From NCBI GenBank assembly GCA_002104895.1, contig MCFG01000114.1, positions 105,001 through 165,427 of the forward strand: a stretch of 60,427 nt of DNA, given 5' to 3'. The position numbers and the translations under genes were made by a program. The stretch is from Anaeromyces robustus (lineage: Eukaryota; Neocallimastigomycota; Neocallimastigomycetes; Neocallimastigales; Neocallimastigaceae). Below are positions 50,710-60,427 of this stretch, piece after piece. Position 1 is the first letter of the stretch; each line of letters begins with the position of its first letter. The notes under the pieces are model-generated. The model was not told the origin of the DNA. It searched no databases and saw only the letters and a list, made by a program, of their open reading frames with translations.

Positions 50710-51000
50710 ATTTATGGAAAGATAAATAAATTTATAGATAAATAAATAAATTAATAGATGAATAAATAAATAAATAAATTAATAGATGAATAAATAAATA
50801 ATAAATAAATAATAAATAAATATTTATTAATAAAAGATATATTAATACATATATTAATACATCTTTTAATAATATACTCTTAATTATTATTTATTTATTC
50901 ATCTATTAATTTATTCATTTAATTATTTATTTATTCATCTATTAATTTATTTATTTAATTATTATTTATTTATTCATCTATTAATTTATTGATCTATTTG
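50700..51000. repeat. Long imperfect inverted repeat built of ATGAATAAATA-type units
   Basis: The left side has repeated AATTAATAGATGAATAAATA; the right side repeats its reverse complement TATTTATTCATCTATTAATT. The centre, near 50835-50870, is itself near-palindromic (AAAAGATATATTAATAC facing ATATTAATACATCTTTT). Confidence 0.75.
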
Positions 51001-52447
51001 TTTATTTTCTTTTTTATTATAATCATTTGACTTACTATTAATAATCTAACCCTATAATAACAAATTTTCTATGGATTACTCATCTTATATATTTGTGTAA
51101 CAAGTATTATTAACGGGATACATCAATATATTATAATATATACTGTATAAATTAAATAGTTAAAATGTATAAATTATTACAATTGAAATATTAATATATT
51201 ACAATATATTTAATACATTTTTTGAAATAGAAAACAGTTAGAAACATTTAATTAAAAAAAGTTTTCTTTTTTTTTCATTTTTTTTTTTTTTTTAAACTTA
51301 CCGCTTCAACATTTTTAATTTATTTATATATTTTTTAAAATAATATATATAAAGTATTATAATATTTAATTATATATTGTAATTGATATATATTATTCAA
51401 TATATTTAATTATTGAATAATTAATATGATTTTTTATTTTTTTTAAAATTTTCAAAATTCTTTTTATTAATTTTACCATACGTTGTACATTGTAAATCTA
51501 TCATGTTAATATTCAATTAATACATTACATATAATTAATAGAATAATATATTGTATTATTTAAAAAGTTTAATATTTATTTATTCTTATATTCATTTATT
51601 TTTATTATTAAAAAAATAAACTATTTTATAATTTTATTGTAATTTCCTTATAAGGCAAGAATGAATAATATTAAATGATAGTAATGTAAAACGATGAAAA
51701 TGAAAAATAATTATAATGTACCAAATAAAGTAAGTTTTAACGGAATATTTGATAACGATTTATATATTATTCAAAATCATATATAAAATGTAATATAAAA
51801 TGTTTTAATTATGAAAATAAAAAAAAAGGAGTTTTTTTTTTTTTTATAAAAGATGATAATTATAACAATAATATGATAATACGGATATAAAAGAAGATCA
51901 TTAATTATTATTATTTTAATATATATAATATTTAATTATTCAAATTACTATTTTTAATTTGAAGTTATTTTAGATATCGTTTTATCATACATAAAAGGTA
52001 AAAAAAAAAAAAAAAAGAGTTTTATTATTTGTTAAAGAGTTAGTTGAGTTTTTTCTTTTTTCATGCTTTTGGTCATCAATCATAACAATGATAATTATTT
52101 GAAAATCATAACAATTAATGATAATGATAATTAATGATGTTAATTTTTATGTTAACATTGATGTAAATTAGAAAAAGTTATGTTACACTTTTTTATTTTT
52201 TTTTTTTTTTAATATTTATTGTCCTATTGCAAGGAATTAAAAATACTTTACTACCAAAAATTCAATAATCAATTAAGAATACTTTACCAACAATTCAATA
52301 ATCATTTATATTATTAATCTAATCTTTTTTTTTTTTTTTACTTATTAGAGTTTATTTAGTTTTTATTATGTGTAATGTTATATAACTATTAATAATAATA
52401 AATATTAATCATTTTATTATTATCATTGTCATTAATATAATATAGTA

Positions 52448-52491
<44 letters not shown>

Positions 52492-52493
52492 TA

Positions 52494-53054
52494 GGGAAGT
52501 GTGCATTTCGGCAATGTATTTCGTAAATGTATCGCGCATTAAAATAACGTATTATTTAAATGTATTATATTGTGGCTTATAAAATAAATAAATAAAAAAT
52601 TTATTATATTATTAAAATCAATATTTTATTTATTATTGATTTATGAAACCAATTTATTAGTGGTATCTTCTTTTTATTAATATTTCTTTTTTTTTTATTT
52701 AACTTATGAAATAAATAAAATATTATGTGAAATTTAAAATTTATATTTATAATTCTTTAAATTATGAAATAAAAAAAATATTAAGTGAAATTTAAAATTT
52801 ATATTTATAATTCTTTAAATTATGAAATAAATAAAATATTAAGTGAAATTTAAAATTTATATTTATAATTCTTTAAATTATGAAATAAATAAGAAATGTT
52901 TTAATATACAAGTACTAGTATATAAACTCTCTTAAAAAAATTTTATATAAATGTGGCGTCAAAAAATATTTATATAAATTTAAAATATGAAATGTGGCGT
53001 AAAGGACCTGTCAATGCAAAAAATTTCATGTACATTGCCGAAATGCTACACTCA
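52494..53054. mobile_element. Candidate MITE / non-autonomous DNA transposon bounded by terminal inverted repeats
   Basis: The left end 52499-52518 (GTGTGCATTTCGGCAATGTA) is repeated inverted at 53031-53051 with a single-base indel (GTGTAGCATTTCGGCAATGTA read on the minus strand). These ends are islands of C and G in otherwise AT-only DNA. The inside has no transposase frame and contains a 58-bp tandem repeat. Both ends are flanked by TTA-rich DNA, so a TTA or TA target duplication is possible but not provable. The superfamily is not assignable by eye. Confidence 0.55.
52704..52890. repeat. 58-bp tandem repeat, three units plus a partial fourth
   Basis: The unit begins TTATGAAATAAATAAAATAT and includes AAATTTAAAATTTATATTTA. 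The phrase TTATGAAAT recurs at 52704, 52762, 52820 and 52878, an exact 58-bp period. It lies inside the TIR-bounded element at 52494-53054. Confidence 0.93.
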
Positions 53055-53582
53055 GTTATTATTATTATATACACTATATTATTTATTATTTATTTGTATA
53101 CATACATACATACATTTCATTTAAAAATTTTAACCAATAATATTTATGATAACATATGACCAAATTTATTTATAAATTAAAAAAAAATGTTTTTTTCTTT
53201 CTTTTTTCTTTTTAAACAAATAAAAAATAAAGTTAAAATTTTAGAATTTTAATTAAAAAACAAATACTTGTGTAATTTTCTAAAACATTTTTAGATTAAT
53301 ATTGTATATATATAATATATAAAAATATATTATAATATATAATAAAAATTAAAATTCAAAAATTTAATTAAAAAAAAAAGAATTTTAATTAATATTAAAT
53401 TGAATCTTTTTTATTATTTATTTATTATATTAATATTATATTTATATTTGTATTATTAATATTTATTATTATTAAAAAAAACTATAATATATTAAGTTAA
53501 ATATATATTCTTAATTGAATTTATAATTTATTATTATAATAGCATTATTTTAATATTATTGGATCATCCATTGTTAAATAGT

Positions 53583-53622
<40 letters not shown>

Positions 53623-53907
53623 TAAAAACAAAAAACAAAACAAAACAAAACAAACATAATATTAACAAATCATTTTATATTAAAAACCTTTTTTTTTTAC
53701 GGCAAATAATTTTTTTTTATATTATTTCTAATTTTTTTTCCAAACTTATAAATAATAATACATAATAAAAAATAATCATATAAATAATAATTCAATTTAA
53801 ATAGTAAAAAGTAATTATATATAAAAAATATAATATAGAAATAATAATTCATTTTAAATAATAATAATAATAATAATAAAGAAAAGAGTAAAGTCAGCTT
53901 ATAGAAA

Positions 53908-54531
53908 ATGGAGACAAACATGGTATCTAAAGAATTAAATATTGGAAAAACACCAGCATTACTTATTGGCCAAAAGAGTGAAAAAGTATTTTTATTTGTA
54001 CATGGATTACATGGACATAAGGAAGAAGCCTTAATTTTTGCAGAAGTAGCTGTACCTCAAGGTTATCAAGTATTAGGTATTGATTTACCAGTAGAACGTA
54101 AACCTTGGGAAGTATTACCATTATTAGATGAAGTTCGTGATTATCTTTTTAAAAATTGGGAATCTGTATCTATTCGTGCTAATAGTATAGGTTCATGGTT
54201 CTCTTTACAAGGATTTCAAGGTTATCCTATAAAACAAGCTTTATTTGTTTCTCCATTACTTGATATGAAAAAATTTATTGAAGAACAATCCTCTCGTGAA
54301 GAAGATTATTATAAATGGGTTGTTGAACATCCTATTACAAAATGGGATATTTCAATATTTATTCTTCGTCCTGATGTAGATCTTGTTGTAAGTGAAACTT
54401 CTACTCAAGAATTCATTAACAAACATCATTGTCATATAACTCAAATGATTGGCGGTGAACATTGGTTTCATACTCCAGAACAACTTTCTTTTATGAAGGA
54501 TTGGGAAATGAAAATATTAAAAGGATGTTGA
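53908..54531 (+). CDS. Bacterial-type alpha/beta hydrolase, 207 aa, intronless
   Basis: A compact alpha/beta-hydrolase fold. FLFVHGLHGHKEEA gives the oxyanion-hole HG after beta3. VLGIDLP follows. The nucleophile elbow IRANSIGSWFSLQ has Ser within A-N-S-I-G instead of G-x-S-x-G. The late acid is probably in ILRPDVDLV, and the catalytic His lies in GGEHWFHTPEQL. The RANSIG and EHWFHTPEQ signatures are those of small serine hydrolases annotated in Firmicutes, and I know of no ordinary fungal counterpart; transfer from gut bacteria is the likely origin. After DLP the sequence goes almost directly to ERKPWEVLP, shorter than I expect for bacterial relatives, which may be an internal deletion in the cap/loop. 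The substrate is unknown. Codon use is AT-rich but somewhat less extreme than neighbours. Start could also be the Met at codon 5. Confidence 0.85.
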   Translation: METNMVSKELNIGKTPALLIGQKSEKVFLFVHGLHGHKEEALIFAEVAVPQGYQVLGIDLPVERKPWEVLPLLDEVRDYLFKNWESVSIRANSIGSWFSLQGFQGYPIKQALFVSPLLDMKKFIEEQSSREEDYYKWVVEHPITKWDISIFILRPDVDLVVSETSTQEFINKHHCHITQMIGGEHWFHTPEQLSFMKDWEMKILKGC

Positions 54532-57500
54532 ATATAAATATAATAATAATATTATATTCAGTATATATAAATAATATATATAATATATATATTTTCCTTA
54601 ATTTATTAAATATATAAAGACTTTTTAAAATGAAATTCATTATCATAATTAATATCATTGTATGTCAGTGATTTTATTTAAATATGAATTAAATAATCTT
54701 GTATTAAATAAAAAATACCTAATTTACTCTTATTGATATGGTAATTGTTTACATTAATGTATTGTCATAATCAATAAATAATAAATCATTAATTTATAAT
54801 AAACATAAAATATTTTTATTTATTTATCTATTTATTTATTTTTATTTATTTATTTATTATTTAATAATTCATTCATTTAATTATTATTTTTTAAAAAAGA
54901 AAAAAAGAAATCTTCTTTCTTAACAACCAATGTATTTTTAATGTAATATTTTGTATTTTATTTGTATTACTAAAAATTTTAATTTTATTGGTTATAATTA
55001 TTAAAAGATCAATATATTATTTATTATATATTAACTATATTCATATTTTATGATATAATTTAATATTAATATAAATAATAATATATTATAAATTTACTTT
55101 TAATATTTTCCATAGAATATTAAAAAGAAATTGTATTAAACTATAATGATTAATAGAATTTTCAATTGTTTAAAAATAGTAGCAAATAGAAATAGAAAAA
55201 AATTTTTTTTTTTTTTTTTTTTACAATTTTTCATTGAAAGAAATCCTTTTGAAATTTTTATCGTATTAATAATTAATATTATTAATTATTATAATTATTA
55301 TGTTATGATATAATAATCAAAAGGTATATAATAATATTTATTTTTAATGAATTAATAATTTTTATATAATTAATGAAAATAAGGAAATGAAGTTATGATA
55401 TTAAAGGTTATAATCATGTAATGTAATGAAGTTATGATATTAAAAGTTATAATCATATAATATATAATATATAATATTATTACAAAACTTTATTATAATA
55501 ATATTATATATTACATAATTATATATAATAAAACTTTTTTAAAATAATATTATATATTACATATATTACATAATTACATAATTAAAATATTAATTATATA
55601 TTATTATTATATATTATTATTATTATATATTATATATTATTATTATTTATTATTATTAATTTTTATTTACCTTTATTTTTTTTATATATTTATAAAAGCA
55701 ATAAGAAATAACTGATTTTTAATGTTTAATTAATATGTTATATGAAAATAAAACTAAAAAGATTTTTATTATATTGTATATATTATACAATATATTATAA
55801 TATATAATACCATATATAAATAAAACATATATTAATTTAATTTAAAGTGTGAAACTTTAACCAGAAATATATTGGATTTAAGTCTCTATTTTGACTTATA
55901 TTATAATCAAAATTTATATATTAATTAATTTTATATATATATACAATTTATTTATTTTTTTAATTAAAATTTTTTAAAAATCATAATAAAAATTATAATT
56001 ATTTTAATTTAGTTTATTTATTATAAAATAAACTTTTATAATAATATATTATCTTTATAAGCCTACATATATTAAATTATTCATTTTTTGTAACAATTAA
56101 AAATATACAGAATTCATATATTATAATACAATTTATTATATATCATTAATAAATATATTTTATCATATAATAATATATTAATATTTTATATCCTGTTATG
56201 AGATTCTATGTTCTAATATGTCTATATATTCTAATATAATTTACAAGATATTTTTTAATATAATACCATATATTAATGTATTAATATTTTATATATTATT
56301 AAATATTTATACATTTATATAATATATATTTTTTATAAATTTATTATATATATTTATTATTATATTATATGTTTCATTCATTTATAAAATTAATTTGTTA
56401 TATATAAACTTTATGTATTTATTTAAAAAAAAATTATATACACATTTAAATAAATTAATTTTATATATGAATTGTAGTTATTAATTAATTTTTATAATAT
56501 TATGAATATATTTTACATTACACACTAATATATATTAACTAATTAATTATATATTTTTGTAATATAATCATTTTAAATGCATAATATATAGAAACAAAAG
56601 AAAAAATTAAGGGATATTATTATTAATAATTAAATATATTCTTTTTTTTTTTTTTTAAATATTTTTTTTCTTTTTTTTTTTTTTTTTTTTTTTTATTATT
56701 TAGAAATAATAAATATTTATTTATTATATAATAAATAAATAATATTAATAATAAAAAATAACTGTTAAATCATAATAAAACTTAATCATAATTATAAAAA
56801 AGATTACAATTTTTAATCTTTTTATTTCTCAATAAATGATATATAGTAACAAACAAAAAAAAAATGTTAAATTTAGTTAATAAAACATATTTATAAATAC
56901 ATTTTTTTATTATAAACAAATAAAAAAGATATTAATCACTATTAAAAAATAATTTTTAATAATCAAAAAGAGTTCACATAATAAACAAATCAAATCATCA
57001 AAATAAAAATCTGAATAAAATTTAATCTTTTAATTTTTTAATCAAACAATAAACGAATATACTTTATGCAATAATAAAATATACTAATAACTATTTTAAT
57101 ATCATTAAATATATTAAAATAAATTTATAATAATAAATACTAAACAAAAAATAATAAATAATATCAACATAACAATCAACTTAATTAATTATATTTAAAT
57201 AATATTTCAAAAGAGAGATTAAATCGATTAATAAATATTAATAAAACAAATAAAAAATAGTTATTTAGCCTTTTTTAAAGGAAAAAGAAATCAACGTATA
57301 AACAATATTTTAAGAATTTAATTTATTTATATTCTTTTAAAAAAGTATGTATTAAGTTTTTTTTTAAATTTTAACAAAAATAAAAATAATATTCAAATAT
57401 GTGTTATGTAGAATAGACAATAATGGATTGATCAATCGATATAAATATAAATATAAATATAAATTAATGTTATATATAGTAAACTATGATTATTTATTTT

Positions 57501-58285
57501 TTTAGTTTTATGTAGTTCTTTTAATTTTTTGATTAACAAAATACAATATATATAAAAGTAAAAATTGAAATAATATACGATAATAAATTTGTAATCAAAT
57601 ATATAATTAATATATACAAAAATAAGTCAATTAAATTATACTATACAATATATCATTTTTTTGGAATATTTAGAGTAAACGTAAATAATTTTTTTAAAAT
57701 AAATAATTTATCATTCAATAATCATTTCATAATCATAGCAAATAATCATAATAAATAAATAAATAAATAAATAATGAAAAAAATCATGTAAAGTTATAAT
57801 ATATAATAATATAGAAAGATAAAACAAAAGTAAAAAAATTAATTGACATAAACAATAACACATATTTAACAATGAATTTTAATTTTAAAAAATAGTTATT
57901 AACTGTTTATTATTTAATTTTTTTTAGGGAAATTTATTTCAATTCAATTTCAATTTCATATACTTAAAAAACGTCAACGATTATCAATAAATTTTTGTAA
58001 ATAATTATAGAATAATATTGTGAAAGTCGCAAGTAAAAAAGCTTTTTAAATTGTTATATAACATTCAAATTTGATGTTTGCTATATAATGATGTTTGTAT
58101 ATTAAATTTAGCACATTTTTTCAGTTATTTTTTTTGCAAAAATCTATTTCAAAAGTTTTTTCATATTTTGTTTTTATTAAAAGAAAACAATAAACAAAAA
58201 AGGAAAAAGGATTATATTAAATTGTTAAATAGTTATTCTTTATTATTATAAAGAATAAAACAAATTTTTTAAATAATAATAAAGA
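54532..58285. other. Intergenic between the hydrolase and the formin
   Basis: AT-only DNA with homopolymers and a tandem near-duplicate at about 55385-55460 (GAAGTTATGATATTAAA twice). The part near 57900-58285 is slightly less biased and probably includes the formin 5' leader. Confidence 0.7.
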
Positions 58286-60427
58286 ATGGGAAATACAAAG
58301 TCTAAACCACAATATCGTTCCCAAGTTAAAGCCAGAAAACGTACCACAAGTGATCCAGTCAAACCAGGTTATCATCGTACGACTATAAACCGTCGTCAAC
58401 GTAAAAATGGCAAGTCAGCAACAAGACAAAAGCAACAACAAAAGAAAAGAGTTTCTCGTGAAAGAGAAGCATCAAATCCACCAATGCCACCATTGGAGGA
58501 ATTAATGACTCTAGCTGAGAAACTTATGGATGAATTAGATTTACCTCCAGATAGTCGTACTTTTTTCAAACATTTGCCAAATTCACAAAAATGGCAATTA
58601 ATACAACAAAATCTTATGCATCAAGGCGGTAACCCTGAAGAGGATTGCTTAATATATACACAAAAATTACAAGAAAACTCTAATAGTGTAGAAGTAGTGT
58701 CGCAGCTGGCGACGGCGCTGCATACGAAACCAATGGCATGGGTTGACCAATTCATACAATATGGTGGATTAAAAACTCTTTTGACAAATTTAAAACATTT
58801 GGAAGAAGATGAAAATGGTTATTCGACTTCTATTGATGAATTGGAAAAACACTATATTCAATGTTTAAAAGCTATCATGAATAATCAAGCAGGTCTTGAC
58901 TCCATATTTGAATATAATAATTCCATTAATGTCATAGCAATGTGTTTAAGATCATCGTCAACACGTACAAGAACGTTAGTATTAGAAATATTAGCAGCTG
59001 TATGTTTAATACCGAATGGTCATAAAAAAGTTATGGAAGCTATCACAGCATTTGTAGATATTGCTGGCGAAACAAAAAGATTTGAAACTGTAGTGAAGGG
59101 TTTATTGGTTGAACATCAACGTGTTAATCGTTCTGACCAAAATGATCGTGAATTACAAATTGCTTCATTATCTTTTATAAACGCAATTCTTTGTGGAGGT
59201 CCTGCTAAAACTCAAACTGAAGTTAGATTACATATACGGTATGAATTAATAAATCTCGGGATAACAAATATTATACAAAAATTAAGTGTTATTGATGATG
59301 AATTATTACAAACTCAAATTGATATATATAAAAGAAAAGCTGAAGAAGATGAAGAAGAAATGTTTAAGAGATACCAAGGTGGCTTCGAAACTGATGATGC
59401 TACCTTATTATTTGATACTTTAAATAAAACATTAAAAAATACTAGAAGTTATACGCAATTCTTAAATGTTTTAAAACACGCATTATTAATGCCAAAAGAC
59501 ACTTCAGAAAGATCAGCTATGTGGACTTTAATTGACTTGATTACACAACAAATTGTACTACAAAAAAATGGATTTAATCCTGATCCAAGAGTATCACTTA
59601 TAAATATTGATGTTAATAAAGCTGTAAATAATTTAAAAGTAGTAGAGGAAGAATCAAATAAAATAAAAGAAAAAGAAGAAAAGAAACGTGAATTGGAAAC
59701 ATTGTATGAAACCTCTAATGAAAAGAATACTTCTTCAGAGCTTCATCATGGTCGTCGCAGAAGTAGTTCTCAAAGCGAACGTAAAATGAGTTTAAGATCA
59801 GCGATGAATGCGACTGAAAAAGCTTTAACTTATAATTCAAAGCATAGACGTAGAAGAAGTAGTAATAAAATTTATCAAAGAAGATCATCAACAAAAAAAG
59901 CATTTTCTCGTACTGGTTATGTAAGTAAAATATATTTTATATATTTAATTTGTATTATTTGGTTTAATAATAATATATACTAATTTTTAATTTATCATTA
60001 AAAATAATTTATATAGACAATTTTGAAAACATCACTTGTAGAAAAAATTAATGAAGTTGCTTCACTTTCAAATCAATTAAAAATAGCAAAGAAAGAATTA
60101 GCAACATTAGAATCAAATATAGAGCAAAGAGCTTTAGAAATTAAACATAAAGAAGAAGAATCATCAGATTTATATTCAAGTGATTCTTCTTCTCGTCCTC
60201 AATCACCGGACCAATATTCACCATATTCACCAACTAATGATGGTTTATATAATGAAATTATAACTATAGCATCTCCTACGGCAGATTATACCATAAATCC
60301 AAACTTTAATATGAATAGTAATATACCCCCACCACCACCACAACCTCCAGTTGCTGGTTCAAATATACCCCCACCACCTCCACCACCACCTCCAGTTGCT
60401 GGTTCAAATATTCCACCTCCACCTCCA
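58286..60427 (+). CDS. Formin (diaphanous/FMNL type), N-terminal part, truncated by window end
   Basis: Exon 1 is 58286-59920 and exon 2 runs from 60017 to the window end, in frame; 682 residues are visible. The N-terminus MGNTKSKP fits the N-myristoylation consensus (Gly2, Ser6, Lys7), as in FMNL formins. A basic stretch follows (20-60). Residues about 65-430 form the GTPase-binding/FH3 armadillo region of diaphanous-related formins (LPPDSRTFFKHLPNSQKWQL, AWVDQFIQYGGLKTLLTNL, IMNNQAGLDSIF, RTRTLVLEILAAVCLIPNGH, FINAILCGGPAKTQTEVRLH). An Arg/Ser-rich segment, a probable coiled coil (exon 2 start) and the first Pro runs of FH1 (NIPPPPPPPPVAGS repeats) come next. The FH2 domain lies beyond the window. 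Role: Rho-family-regulated nucleation and elongation of actin filaments at the membrane. The open frame after 59920 is intron read-through. Confidence 0.93.

Larger units (their letters stand above)
45490..53907. other. Long gene-free stretch after eL15
   Basis: Holds the (TTTG)n array, the two poly(A)-tailed units, the short repeats at 49.3 kb, the inverted repeat at 50.7-51.0 kb and the TIR-bounded unit at 52.5 kb. No intact gene seen on either strand. Confidence 0.7.

Noticed and set aside
52953-53159. A 68-codon frame inside the TIR-bounded unit
   Set aside because: It has no domain, is mostly AT-rich hydrophobic residues, and crosses the right terminal repeat.
53559-53765. A 68-codon frame with poly-Lys
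   Set aside because: It is a product of a poly(A) run with no other support.
59921-59983. C-terminal tail VSKIYFIYLICIIWFNNNIY of the formin frame
   Set aside because: It is intron read-through: GTAAGT at 59921 and an acceptor before 60017 restore a coiled-coil and FH1 sequence in frame.

Overview
The window is nuclear DNA of an extremely AT-rich eukaryote. The best fit is an anaerobic gut fungus (Neocallimastigomycetes, the Piromyces/Neocallimastix/Anaeromyces group). The evidence is: intergenic DNA almost entirely A and T with long (AAAT)n, (AAT)n and poly(A) tracts; short GT-AG introns; a fungal-type secreted chitin/polysaccharide deacetylase with a likely GPI signal; katanin, which fits a flagellated zoospore; an ankyrin-repeat protein; a codon-biased ribosomal protein gene; and two intronless genes of bacterial type (an alpha/beta hydrolase and a GNAT acetyltransferase) that suggest transfer from gut bacteria. 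A dictyostelid would share the base composition but fits the gene set and intron density less well. This assignment is inference.

Layout. 1-5588: no gene, repeats only. 5589-9383 (+): katanin p60 AAA ATPase, 13 exons. 10603-12540 (+): ankyrin-repeat protein. 14024-37033: a cluster of four paralogous seven-transmembrane/RGS fusion genes, A (14024-16938 +), B (20892-23486 +), C (25103-27769 +) and D (34291-37033 -). Between C and D lie a polysaccharide deacetylase (28803-30346 -) and a GNAT-like gene (32500-33318 +). 38955-41053 (-): transgelin/calponin-type actin-binding protein. 44875-45489 (+): ribosomal protein eL15. 53908-54531 (+): bacterial-type alpha/beta hydrolase. 58286 to the window end (+): 5' part of a diaphanous/FMNL-type formin, cut off in its FH1 region. 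Gene-poor stretches hold microsatellites, a decayed Ty1/copia relic (18.05-18.97 kb), a 12-copy minisatellite (19.53-20.0 kb), a long perfect hairpin (43.5 kb), two related poly(A)-tailed retroposon-like units (46.4-47.5 kb) and a TIR-bounded MITE-like unit (52.5-53.05 kb).

How the genes relate. The 7TM-RGS cluster is the notable system. Each gene encodes seven membrane segments followed by a cytoplasmic RGS domain, the architecture of plant AtRGS1 and fungal GprK-type proteins, which are thought to couple signal sensing to G-alpha deactivation. All four share the same seven-exon structure with identical intron phases, including two invariant 52-nt exons, so they arose by local duplication. 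Katanin, transgelin and formin are cytoskeletal genes, but nothing in the sequence shows co-regulation.

Exon structures were assembled by hand from splice motifs, reading-frame continuity and, for the cluster, comparison of the four paralogues. In every multi-exon gene the exon lengths sum to an open frame, but transcript data were not available.
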